This document shows, in pieces, positions 1 to 7,687 of a stretch of 64,000 nucleotides of DNA. The translations under genes and the position numbers were made by a program. This DNA is from Macrococcoides equi. Lineage in GTDB: Bacteria; Bacillota; Bacilli; Staphylococcales; Staphylococcaceae. The first letter of the stretch is position 1; the number at the start of each line of letters is the position of its first letter. The DNA lies in the NCBI RefSeq assembly GCF_047425865.1, contig NZ_CP179735.1. One strand, written 5' to 3'. The notes under the pieces were generated by a model. The model was not told where the DNA came from. It did no database searches and worked only from the letters and a program-made list of their open reading frames with translations.

Positions 1-325
1 TAGCAGCAGAAAAAACAATCTTTTGTTTCATTTCATCTGTATAGCCACTTACCTGTTTGTGGCTTAAACCATACTCTGCATTAATACCTTCAATAATGTC
101 GGTCATTAATTTCATATCAGTTGTTACATCAAGTCCAGGAATAGGTACAACTGCTGCCGCTGAACTCATTAATGATTTATTATGAATAAGCTTTTCAGCA
201 CGTTCTCTACGTTCAATCAAATCTGTTTCATTTTGTGGTAGCTGATTAACGACAGGTTTTGTATTTTTCTTATTATATGATAATGTATTTGTTGCCATAT
301 TAATAGCGGTATTGAGTAATCCCAT
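1..325 (-). CDS. Protein of unknown function, C-terminus cut by window edge
   Basis: The reading frame opens at ATG 325 behind a good ribosome binding site (AGGTGA, 331-336) and runs off the left edge, leaving 108 codons. The N-terminus is polar (NTLSYNKKNTK). It is followed by a charged stretch and a conserved-looking hydrophobic turn SSAAAVVPIPGLDV, then a segment rich in Met and Asp (TTDMKLMTDIIEGINAEYG). The proline-rich PIPGLD turn resembles loops in DUF697/YcjF-type and EcsC-type proteins, but I do not recognise the family firmly. It is transcribed away from the methyltransferase gene, with about 85 bases between them. Confidence 0.6.
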   Translation of the reverse strand, partial: MGLLNTAINMATNTLSYNKKNTKPVVNQLPQNETDLIERRERAEKLIHNKSLMSSAAAVVPIPGLDVTTDMKLMTDIIEGINAEYGLSHKQVSGYTDEMKQKIVFSAA

Positions 326-410
326 ATTTGTTCACCTCATAAAAAATTTAATTAATTTAACTTTCTTAAGAGATATATTCCCTAAAATCGTATATTTAAT
401 CTTTAACTTT

Positions 411-1580
411 TTAGTCGGATAGTATTTTTACGGTAATTACTTTCAAGTATTTTGACGGCTTATATTTATCCGTTGTTTTAAAATCTTTTGGTAATCCCAT
501 AACAGACTCTATTTCATAATTGCATAAAGGCTTTAGTGTTTCTTCTACCATTGTTTTAAATTGCTTTAACAAAACATTCGAAGCATTTGTTGATAAAATG
601 AGATAGCCATTATAATTGACAAGTGGCACTGCCGCTTCTATCAATTCATGATAGTTATCTTTTACAGAAAAAACCTTCTTTTTATTTCTTGAAAAGCTTG
701 GAGGATCAATAACAATTGCATCAAAAGTAACTAAATGACGGGCAAAATATTTTAATGCATCAAAAGCATCCAGTGTAAAAAACTTTTGTTCATCAAGAAC
801 CAGCTCATTAATTGCAAAATTCTGTTTCATCAATTCTATCGAACGATTTGCAATATCAACATTCGTAGTATGATAGCCATTTGTAGCAGCCGCAATTGAA
901 AAACCACCTGAATATGCAAAAAGGTTTAAAAAATCTTTACCCTTCGTTTCTAATTTCAATAATTTCTTTCGTACATCACGTTGGTCTAAAAATAATCCAG
1001 TCATAGCCCCATCATTTAGATCAATCGTATAATTGAGGTTATTCTCGAGTACCATAATCGGAAACTCAATATCGCCATCAGTTAATTGATGCGTCGCAAC
1101 ATTCTTATCATAACGTAATTTTTCAAAGATACTTTTATGTTCAAAAACTACTTTTATCGCTTCAATAATTGCAAATTTATATTGATAAATTCCTTTTGAA
1201 TACCATTGAACAAGCAAATGGCCATCATAATTATCTATTGTGAATCCGCCTAATCCATCACCCTCACCATTATAAAGTCGAAACGCATTGGTATCAGTCG
1301 CATTAAACAGAGATGTTCTATACGCTTTAGACTGTTCGAATAAATTAATAAAGTAGGATGTATCTAAATTTGATATAAAGGCGTCATCAACTTTCCAGCC
1401 AAATCCTCGGTTCTGCAGTCCACAGTAAAATGTACCTAGATGATCACCAGTCACCGATTGTACTGAAAATAGTTCACCTTCTGATATCTCATCTTTTTGA
1501 TAAATATCATCTTTTTCGATGAGTAAGTATCCCTGTTTAAATTTCTCCTGCTTATTTTTCTTTAATACAACTCTTTTCAT
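411..1580 (-). CDS. Class I SAM-dependent 23S rRNA methyltransferase, RlmI/YwbD type
   Basis: The 389-residue protein has the layout of RlmI-like (COG1092) large-subunit rRNA m5C methyltransferases: an N-terminal PUA-like RNA-binding part (about 1-75), a central linking domain, and a Rossmann catalytic domain. The SAM-binding motif I is FLNLFAYSGGFS (217-228), preceded by the family-typical LDQRDVR (198-204). Motif IV is DPPSFSRNKK (292-301). Start ATG 1580 has GGAG seven bases upstream. A candidate small RNA with its own terminator lies directly upstream, so this gene probably needs a separate promoter; TGTTATAGT on the minus strand (about 1609-1617) is a candidate extended -10. The exact target nucleotide cannot be read from sequence. 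Confidence 0.85.
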   Translation of the reverse strand: MKRVVLKKNKQEKFKQGYLLIEKDDIYQKDEISEGELFSVQSVTGDHLGTFYCGLQNRGFGWKVDDAFISNLDTSYFINLFEQSKAYRTSLFNATDTNAFRLYNGEGDGLGGFTIDNYDGHLLVQWYSKGIYQYKFAIIEAIKVVFEHKSIFEKLRYDKNVATHQLTDGDIEFPIMVLENNLNYTIDLNDGAMTGLFLDQRDVRKKLLKLETKGKDFLNLFAYSGGFSIAAATNGYHTTNVDIANRSIELMKQNFAINELVLDEQKFFTLDAFDALKYFARHLVTFDAIVIDPPSFSRNKKKVFSVKDNYHELIEAAVPLVNYNGYLILSTNASNVLLKQFKTMVEETLKPLCNYEIESVMGLPKDFKTTDKYKPSKYLKVITVKILSD

Positions 1581-1617
1581 ATACTTGCTCCTTTAATTTG
1601 AATACCTCTACTATAAC

Positions 1618-1703
1618 ACAAAAAAAGTAGGCGACACCTCAGTGCACCTACTATATTTATATTCAGAAAAAATATCTCCCATCCCCATGGGTTTGTAATT
1701 ACC
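1618..1703 (-). ncRNA. Candidate small RNA with a G-rich stretch complementary to a CUCCCAUCCCC motif
   Basis: A near-consensus promoter and an intrinsic terminator frame an 80-85 nt transcript with no convincing gene inside. The predicted RNA starts with GGGU-loop-ACCC (about 1687-1702). It continues through the G-rich run GGGGATGGGAG (minus strand, 1676-1686) and an AU-rich linker, and ends in the terminator hairpin. The plus strand here reads CTCCCATCCCC, which is, from memory, the conserved C-rich core of the RsaE/RoxS small RNA of Staphylococcaceae and Bacillaceae. The minus-strand RNA could therefore pair with RsaE. A 25-codon frame (MGMGDIF...) overlaps the terminator and is probably not translated. 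It could instead be an attenuated leader of the methyltransferase gene. Confidence 0.45.
1620..1652 (-). terminator. Intrinsic terminator of the candidate small RNA
   Basis: On the minus strand AGTAGGTG pairs with CGCCTACT, and an inner CAC/GTG pair closes a TGAG loop with one bulged base. Seven T follow (A-run 1620-1626 on plus). On the plus strand the hairpin is not followed by T, so it works leftwards only. Confidence 0.75.
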
Positions 1704-1708
1704 CTTTA

Positions 1709-1737
1709 ATTATATACTGTATTGTTGTAGTACACAA
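1709..1737 (-). promoter_or_regulatory. Sigma-A promoter of the candidate small RNA
   Basis: Minus-strand TTGTGT (1732-1737) and a perfect TATAAT (1709-1714) are separated by exactly 17 bases. Transcription would begin near G 1702-1704. Confidence 0.65.
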
Positions 1738-1780
1738 TAAATATTTCACAATTTTTTTATCTGTGTGTTATATCACGCGA

Positions 1781-3055
1781 TTAATATCTCTTACGAATGT
1801 GAATTATATATAAAGGAATGATACATACAAACATCAGGATGAGTATTGGGGGAATGAATAATGCTAAATTTATCCCTTTAAAAATCATTAAATAAATACT
1901 TGTAACAATTTTTATAGCAAGAAATGAGATTGTAAATAATTGACCGAAATACCCTTTATTTTTGAAATATATTCTAATAGAAAAATAAATGTATCCGATA
2001 ATTACTAGTAGCAAACCGACAAGATTGATCCACTCATAAAAATACTGCATCTTTACTACATTAAATTTACTGGCATCAAAAAGTATATTTCTATTATTCA
2101 GTTCAATAACTGTAATAATAAATAATAACCCACTTAAAATCATCTCGACCTGAAAAGTTTTTATCCATTTAGGTCGTTTAAACCATCCAGGAATATCCTC
2201 TTCTTTTAAATCTATTTTATTTTTAATCATTATGAAAAATTTATTAATAAATAATATAATTTTTTCATCTGCTTTCAGAGAGGTCGTCGACAACTTTTCA
2301 ATGGTTGTATTTGTACCCTCCTGAATTTTACGGTTAAATTGATAATCTTTCTTTTTGCTTCTACGACTAAGCTGCTCATCGTTATTTTTAGCAGGTATCG
2401 TGCGCTTTAAGAAAACATAATTGACTAAACATAAAGCTGCAAGCGTAGACAGAACAATGAAATAAAAATTGATACTCATTACATCGAGGGGGGATACTTT
2501 ATCTTTGTTTAAATTATCATATACAGCCAGCTGACTTAAGAAATACGCGATTGCATATATACCAATCAGTACAATAAAATGAAATTTACGATAACTTTCA
2601 TTTAGTTTTCTGCGATTAATAATAAAGTAGACAAGTATGCCAAAAAATAATAAATAAAATGATGAGAATATGCCATATACTTCGAATAAAAAGACACTGA
2701 TTACAATAAGAATTAAACTTGCACTTAAAAGATAAAAATAAGCAATCGTCTTATCAAATATAGTCGTTGATTTTAATTTTCTGGAAATGTATATAAACGA
2801 TACACCAAAGAATAATAACAAACATCCATAAATGACTGGATAATTACTAATATAATGACTTAATAATTTGATGAGCTCAAAAACATATATATTTATAAAA
2901 TCAAAAAAATTATACATATGGAGTTTACTTACTGCGATGTCCTTAAAATTAGCAATTTGTTCTCGATGATAAATAATAAAAGTTCCTAAAAATAGACTTG
3001 TCAGTCCAAGTATATAGCCAATAACAATTTCAAAATGTTTTTTTAACCAGTTCAT
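1781..3055 (-). CDS. Multipass membrane protein of unknown function
   Basis: The 424-residue protein has about ten hydrophobic segments, five or six before and four after a charged central loop (about 220-290) rich in Lys and Arg (RRSKKKDYQFNRK). I recognise no enzymatic motif, transporter signature or family. Start ATG 3055 is preceded by GAGGTGG at good spacing. It appears to be a single-gene unit: the next gene upstream (tiny acidic protein) is divergent, and the small-RNA promoter lies downstream. Base composition matches the neighbours, so nothing suggests recent transfer. Confidence 0.75.
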   Translation of the reverse strand: MNWLKKHFEIVIGYILGLTSLFLGTFIIYHREQIANFKDIAVSKLHMYNFFDFINIYVFELIKLLSHYISNYPVIYGCLLLFFGVSFIYISRKLKSTTIFDKTIAYFYLLSASLILIVISVFLFEVYGIFSSFYLLFFGILVYFIINRRKLNESYRKFHFIVLIGIYAIAYFLSQLAVYDNLNKDKVSPLDVMSINFYFIVLSTLAALCLVNYVFLKRTIPAKNNDEQLSRRSKKKDYQFNRKIQEGTNTTIEKLSTTSLKADEKIILFINKFFIMIKNKIDLKEEDIPGWFKRPKWIKTFQVEMILSGLLFIITVIELNNRNILFDASKFNVVKMQYFYEWINLVGLLLVIIGYIYFSIRIYFKNKGYFGQLFTISFLAIKIVTSIYLMIFKGINLALFIPPILILMFVCIIPLYIIHIRKRY

Positions 3056-3135
3056 AATTCCACCTCAATGCCATTATATGAAACTTAAGCTCAAAAGTCT
3101 TATATATTTTAAAAAATCATTCTTAAGTATGAGAT

Positions 3136-3161
3136 GTTTAACTCCTATAACTTAAGGGAAA
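3136..3161 (+). promoter_or_regulatory. Sigma-B promoter
   Basis: GTTTAA (3136-3141), a 14-base spacer and GGGAAA (3156-3161) match the Bacillus/Staphylococcus sigma-B pattern (GTTTAA, 12-15 bases, GGGWAW). It lies 33 bases before the start of the small acidic gene. Confidence 0.75.
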
Positions 3162-3194
3162 GTAATTAATATCAAAGTATGAGGAGTGAAAAAC

Positions 3195-3326
3195 ATGACT
3201 GACAAATACGAAGATATTAAACAAGCAGCAGAAGAAGCAAAAGAAAATGATAATCAACAAGCTACGGATGAAAATAATGGTGGTATCGAAGAAACAAAAG
3301 AAGACGTTCAAAAAACGTTAGAATAA
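3195..3326 (+). CDS. Small acidic protein, predicted general-stress gene (43 aa)
   Basis: An ATG at 3195 follows GAGGAG at ideal spacing and opens a 43-codon frame that ends just before a strong terminator. The product (MTDKYEDIKQAAEEAKENDN...) is very hydrophilic, rich in Glu, Lys, Asp, Gln and Asn, without Cys or Trp. It is probably helical in its first half and disordered around NNGG. A sigma-B promoter stands directly upstream, so I infer expression during general stress and stationary phase, as for other tiny soluble sigma-B proteins. It is not a CsbD protein by sequence. The biochemical role is unknown. The gene is complete and monocistronic. Confidence 0.75.
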   Translation: MTDKYEDIKQAAEEAKENDNQQATDENNGGIEETKEDVQKTLE

Positions 3327-3353
3327 AAAAAAGTCGCCTCGGCGACTTTTTTT
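3325..3353. terminator. Bidirectional terminator between the small stress gene and purD
   Basis: AAAAAAAGTCGCC and GGCGACTTTTTTT form a symmetrical hairpin with a CTCG-type tight loop, flanked by A-run and T-run. It serves the plus-strand small gene and the 3' end of the purine operon. Confidence 0.9.
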
Positions 3354-3354
3354 A

Positions 3355-4587
3355 TTACAATCCTTTGTTACCTATATCTTTACGATAAAACAGACCATTA
3401 CTTTTAATGTTTTCTACAAGTTGATAACTGTTCTTTTGTGCTTCTGCTAAATCATTTCCTTCTCCAAGGGCAATCATTACACGTCCACCACTAGTTATCC
3501 ACTGTCCATTTTCACGTTTTAACGCTGATGCGATATAATCTGACTGATAGTCATATCCCTCTACGATATGTCCTTTTTTATAGCTTGCTGGATAACCTTT
3601 TGAAGCTAATACAACACCACAAATCGTTTTATTACGCCATACAAGATCAATTGCTTCTTTACGTTCTACAGCTTCTATTAATTCAATTAAATCTGTATCT
3701 AATCGGCGTAATAACACCTGTGCCTCAGGATCACCAAAACGTGCATTAAACTCAATGACTTTCGGACCTTCAGCTGTCACAATTGCTCCAACATAAAGAA
3801 TACCAAAATAATTTAAATTTTCCTGATGCATAGCTTGAACAACCGGATAAACGATTTCATTATTTGTACGTTCAATGATGTCTTCACTAATATGATTTAC
3901 CGGACAATATGCGCCCATTCCACCAGTATTAGGTCCTTTATCTTCATCAAATGCTCTTTTATGATCTTGAGCGATCGTATCAAATGGTATACAGAAATCA
4001 TCATTAACGAATACCATTAATGAAAACTCTTCACCTTCAAGGAATTCTTCAAATACGACTTTTGCGCCCTCCTCGGCATAAAAATCATTAATTGCATCAA
4101 TGGCCATTTCATCGTCCATTGCAACGACAACGCCTTTACCTGCAGCTAAACCGTCATATTTTATAACGATAGGCGTTCCGTGTGTTTTAACATATTCTAA
4201 TGCTTCATCTTTATTATCGATGGTTTGATATTTAGCAGTTGGAATATTATATTTCGCCATGAGTGCCTTCGCAAAATCTTTAGAACCTTCCATTTGAGCA
4301 GCATTCGAATTTGGTCCAAATGTTTTTATGCCAGCTGCAGTTAAGCGGTCTGCTAACCCATCGATTAATGGTTGCTCAGGTCCAACAACGACAAGATCCA
4401 TGGCATGCTCTTTTGCAAAATTAACAATGGATTCGTGGTCATTCTCTGCGATATCAACAACTGTTGCTTCTTGTGCCATCGCTTCATTTCCACGAATTAC
4501 AAATACTTCATCCACACGTTCAGATTGACTAATCTTACGTACCAGTGCGTGCTCTCTACCGCCAGAACCAATAACTAATACTTTCAT
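3355..4587 (-). CDS. purD: Phosphoribosylamine-glycine ligase
   Basis: PurD (GARS) joins glycine to phosphoribosylamine with ATP in the second step of purine synthesis. The 410-residue protein starts with the typical MKVLVIGSGGREHAL. Next come the ATP-grasp segments with VIKYDGLAAGKGVVVA (about 141-156), the Asp/Asn-rich metal site EFNARFGDPE (about 284-293), and a C-terminal domain. Length is close to the usual 410-425. ATG 4587 is preceded by TAGGAGG. It is the last gene of the purine operon: nine bases separate it from purH, and the bidirectional terminator follows at once. Confidence 0.97.
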   Translation of the reverse strand: MKVLVIGSGGREHALVRKISQSERVDEVFVIRGNEAMAQEATVVDIAENDHESIVNFAKEHAMDLVVVGPEQPLIDGLADRLTAAGIKTFGPNSNAAQMEGSKDFAKALMAKYNIPTAKYQTIDNKDEALEYVKTHGTPIVIKYDGLAAGKGVVVAMDDEMAIDAINDFYAEEGAKVVFEEFLEGEEFSLMVFVNDDFCIPFDTIAQDHKRAFDEDKGPNTGGMGAYCPVNHISEDIIERTNNEIVYPVVQAMHQENLNYFGILYVGAIVTAEGPKVIEFNARFGDPEAQVLLRRLDTDLIELIEAVERKEAIDLVWRNKTICGVVLASKGYPASYKKGHIVEGYDYQSDYIASALKRENGQWITSGGRVMIALGEGNDLAEAQKNSYQLVENIKSNGLFYRKDIGNKGL

Positions 4588-4596
4588 AAATGCCTC

Positions 4597-6075
4597 CTAG
4601 TGTTTGAAATGACGAACATCTGTCATTACCATCGCAATGCCAAATTCATTTGCTTTATCTATTGAATCCTGATCCTTAATTGAACCACCAGGCTGAACAA
4701 TACATTTAATACCAGCAGCGTGAGCTGTTTCAACTGTATCACTCATCGGGAAGAAACCATCACTTGCCATTACAACGTTTTCATTCATTTCAATTGCACG
4801 TTCAATTGCAATTTTTGCCGATCCAACGCGATTCATTTGACCCGCACCAATTCCTACTGTCTGTTTATCATTTGCTAAAACAATTGCGTTAGATTTGACG
4901 CTCTTAACAACTTTCCAGCCAAGTTCAATTGCCTTCCATTGAGCTTCAGTCGGCTGAGTTTCAGTCACTACACGCATATCTTCACGTGGCACATTCAGTA
5001 AATCTTTATCCTGAACTAAATAACCGCCAGAAACGGATACAAATTCTTTTTCATTTTCTTCAACAGTCATATCAATTTCAAGTAATCGGATGTTTTTCTT
5101 TTGTGTTAATATCTCTAATGCTTCCGAACTAAATGAAGGCGCAATAATAACTTCTAAGAAGATTGAATGCATAATTTCTGCTGTAGCTTTATCAACTTCG
5201 CGGTTTACCGCAACAATGCCACCAAATATACTTTGACTATCAGCATCAAATGCATTCTGGAAAGCCTGGGCAATAGTTTCACCCGTCCCTACACCACATG
5301 GATTCATATGTTTTACTGCAACTGCAGCAGGCATATCAAATTGCTTCGCTAAGAAAAGTGTAGCATCAGCATCTTTAATATTATTGAAACTTAATGGTTT
5401 ACCATGTAACTGCTTAGCACCAGCTAAAGTATTTTTAGCATCACTTGTTTTAATAAATTCAGCTGATTGATGTGGGTTCTCACCATAACGGAGTGATTCT
5501 TTATTATTACTAAAGAAGTTCACGATCGCAGCATCATATTTATTTGTATGCGTAAATACTTTTACCATTAATGATTTACGGAATTCATAATCTACATCAT
5601 CATTTTTAATTTTTTCAATCACGACATCATAATCTTTTGGATCAACAATTGTGATGACGTGTTTAAAGTTTTTAGCTGAAGAACGTAACATAGTAGGTCC
5701 ACCGATATCAATATTTTCTATTGCATCAGCTTCAGTTACATCAGGTTTTGCTACTGTAGCTTCAAATGGATAAAGGTTAACAGCTACTAAATCAATCGGC
5801 GCAATATTATGTTCTTTCATGGCCGCAACATGTTCGTTATTATCACGATCTGCAAGAATTCCTCCATGAATATTCGGATGTAAAGTTTTCACACGACCAT
5901 CCATAATTTCAGGAAAATTTGTTAGCTCACTCACTGATTTCACAGGAATGTTATTTTCTTCTAAAGTCTTTTTCGTACCGCCTGTTGAATATACTTCAAA
6001 ATCATTCGCTACTAAATTTTTAGCAAATTCAACAATGCCAGTTTTGTCTGAAACACTTAATAACGCTTTTCTCAT
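4597..6075 (-). CDS. purH: Bifunctional AICAR transformylase / IMP cyclohydrolase
   Basis: PurH carries out the last two steps to IMP. The N-terminal MGS-like cyclohydrolase domain (about 1-190) opens with RKALLSVSDKTGIVEFA and contains STGGTKKTLEE and MDGRVKTLHP. The transformylase domain contains the catalytic KHMNPCGVG (about 256-264). At 492 residues it is slightly shorter than the usual 510-525 but complete from start to the typical C-terminal MTDVRHFKH. ATG 6075 has AAGGAG upstream. It lies ten bases after purN. Confidence 0.97.
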   Translation of the reverse strand: MRKALLSVSDKTGIVEFAKNLVANDFEVYSTGGTKKTLEENNIPVKSVSELTNFPEIMDGRVKTLHPNIHGGILADRDNNEHVAAMKEHNIAPIDLVAVNLYPFEATVAKPDVTEADAIENIDIGGPTMLRSSAKNFKHVITIVDPKDYDVVIEKIKNDDVDYEFRKSLMVKVFTHTNKYDAAIVNFFSNNKESLRYGENPHQSAEFIKTSDAKNTLAGAKQLHGKPLSFNNIKDADATLFLAKQFDMPAAVAVKHMNPCGVGTGETIAQAFQNAFDADSQSIFGGIVAVNREVDKATAEIMHSIFLEVIIAPSFSSEALEILTQKKNIRLLEIDMTVEENEKEFVSVSGGYLVQDKDLLNVPREDMRVVTETQPTEAQWKAIELGWKVVKSVKSNAIVLANDKQTVGIGAGQMNRVGSAKIAIERAIEMNENVVMASDGFFPMSDTVETAHAAGIKCIVQPGGSIKDQDSIDKANEFGIAMVMTDVRHFKH

Positions 6076-6085
6076 GTTAGACTCC

Positions 6086-6652
6086 TTATTGAATAATTTT
6101 TTTAATTACTCTTGGATATAATTCATATTCAAGGTTTTGTACACGTAATTGTAATGTTTGTTCAGTATCATCCTCATAAATCGGACAACTCATCTGATCA
6201 ATAATTTTCCCTGTATCCATTCCACTATCAACATAATGCACTGTCGCACCTGTCACTTTTACTCCATATTGTAAAGCTTGTCCAACAGCATTTTTACCTG
6301 GAAAGCTCGGTAGTAACGAAGGATGGATATTTAATATTTGACCATCATACGCATCCAGTAAAGTTTCACCGATGAGTTTCATATAGCCCGCAAGAATAAT
6401 CCATTCAACGCCGTCATCTTGTAACTGTTTTAAAATAGCTGTTTCGTATGCAATTTTGTTCTCATATTGTGATAATTCAAAGATATGTACAGGTGTCTTA
6501 AATCTTCTTGCACGTTCAATTGCAAATGCCTCTGTTTTATCAGTGTATAGACCAACTACATCAATTTCAGTTAAAAATTCAGCTTGAATATTTTCCATGA
6601 TTTTTTCATAATTTGAACCATTTCCTGAAGCAAATATTGCAACTTTCTTCAT
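6086..6652 (-). CDS. purN: Phosphoribosylglycinamide formyltransferase (10-formyl-THF dependent)
   Basis: PurN formylates GAR using 10-formyltetrahydrofolate, which FolD (encoded upstream in the divergent gene) helps to supply. The 188-residue protein has the phosphate-binding FASGNGSNYEKI at the N-terminus, the catalytic Asn-His region LNIHPSLLPSFPG (about 105-117), and the conserved Asp in HYVDSGMDTG (about 140-149). ATG 6652 is separated by one base from the purM stop codon, and GGGGG before it serves as ribosome binding site. This tight packing suggests coupled translation within the operon. Confidence 0.96.
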   Translation of the reverse strand: MKKVAIFASGNGSNYEKIMENIQAEFLTEIDVVGLYTDKTEAFAIERARRFKTPVHIFELSQYENKIAYETAILKQLQDDGVEWIILAGYMKLIGETLLDAYDGQILNIHPSLLPSFPGKNAVGQALQYGVKVTGATVHYVDSGMDTGKIIDQMSCPIYEDDTEQTLQLRVQNLEYELYPRVIKKIIQ

Positions 6653-6653
6653 G

Positions 6654-7685
6654 TTAAACCCCCGTGATTTCTATTTCTTTATCACCTGAAACAACTTTAC
6701 CGATAGCATAAATTTCTTCGTTAAATTGTTCTTTTAACACTGATTGAATTTTTGAAACTTCACTTTCTTTTACAATAAAGATAAATCCGATACCCATATT
6801 AAAGATGTTATACATTTCATGCGCATCTATTTGTCCTTTTTCCTCTAATAAATCAAAAATTGGTAATTTTGGAATAGAAGTTACATCGATTGATGGATAA
6901 ACTCCTGACGGAAATACACGTGGTATATTTTCAATAAATCCACCACCAGTTACATGACACATACCATTAACTGATGCATGTTCTAAGACTGCTTTAGCGT
7001 GCTTTACATAGATACGTGTTGGTTCTAAAACTGTATCTAATAACGTCTTACCTTCTGCAAATTCAGCATTTAGATCTAATGCATTATCTTTAATAATTTT
7101 TCTTACTAAACTATATCCATTCGAATGAATACCACTTGATGCTAAACCGAGGATAACATCACCTTCAGTAATATTTGTACCATCAATATATTCTGATTTT
7201 TCAACTGCTCCTACAGCAAATCCAGCGATATCATAATCTCCTGTATGATACATATCGCCCATTTCAGCAGTTTCTCCACCGATAAGTGCACATTCACTTT
7301 GCACACAACCTTCGGCAACACCTTTAACAATTTGCTCGACAATAATAGGATCAACTTTATTTAAAGCTAAGTAATCTAAAAAATAAAGTGGCATAGCCCC
7401 AGTTGTTAAAATGTCATTGACACACATTGCTACTGCATCAATTCCGATTGTATCATGTTTATCTGCATCGATTGCTAAACGTAATTTCGTACCTACACCA
7501 TCAGTTCCTGAAACTAATACTGGTTGTTTCATATCTAACTGAGAAAGGTCAAAAGCAGCTCCGAAGCTTCCAAGTCCTCCAAGAACTTCCTTGCGCATTG
7601 TACGATCAACGTGTTTCTTCATTCTTTCTACCGCTTCATAACCCGCGTGAATATCTACACCAGATTCTTTATAACTTTCAGCCAT
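6654..7685 (-). CDS. purM: Phosphoribosylformylglycinamidine cyclo-ligase (AIR synthetase)
   Basis: PurM closes the imidazole ring of FGAM to give AIR with ATP. The 343-residue protein shows the family N-terminus SYKESGVDIHAGYEAVERMKKH, the glycine-rich VLGGLGSFGAAF, the nucleotide site VSGTDGVGTKL, and GGGFIENIPRVFP further on. Length matches the family (about 340-350). ATG 7685 lies two bases after the purF stop, with AGGGAG upstream. It sits between purF and purN as in Bacillus. Confidence 0.97.
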   Translation of the reverse strand: MAESYKESGVDIHAGYEAVERMKKHVDRTMRKEVLGGLGSFGAAFDLSQLDMKQPVLVSGTDGVGTKLRLAIDADKHDTIGIDAVAMCVNDILTTGAMPLYFLDYLALNKVDPIIVEQIVKGVAEGCVQSECALIGGETAEMGDMYHTGDYDIAGFAVGAVEKSEYIDGTNITEGDVILGLASSGIHSNGYSLVRKIIKDNALDLNAEFAEGKTLLDTVLEPTRIYVKHAKAVLEHASVNGMCHVTGGGFIENIPRVFPSGVYPSIDVTSIPKLPIFDLLEEKGQIDAHEMYNIFNMGIGFIFIVKESEVSKIQSVLKEQFNEEIYAIGKVVSGDKEIEITGV

Positions 7686-7687
7686 GG

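Noticed and set aside
1618..1703. Type I toxin-antitoxin pair
   Set aside because: The only frame (25 codons) is not hydrophobic and overlaps the terminator, and no opposed antitoxin RNA is visible.
3528..5352. Several plus-strand frames of 60-70 codons opposite purD and purH
   Set aside because: They are antisense to certain genes and have no ribosome binding site or family features.
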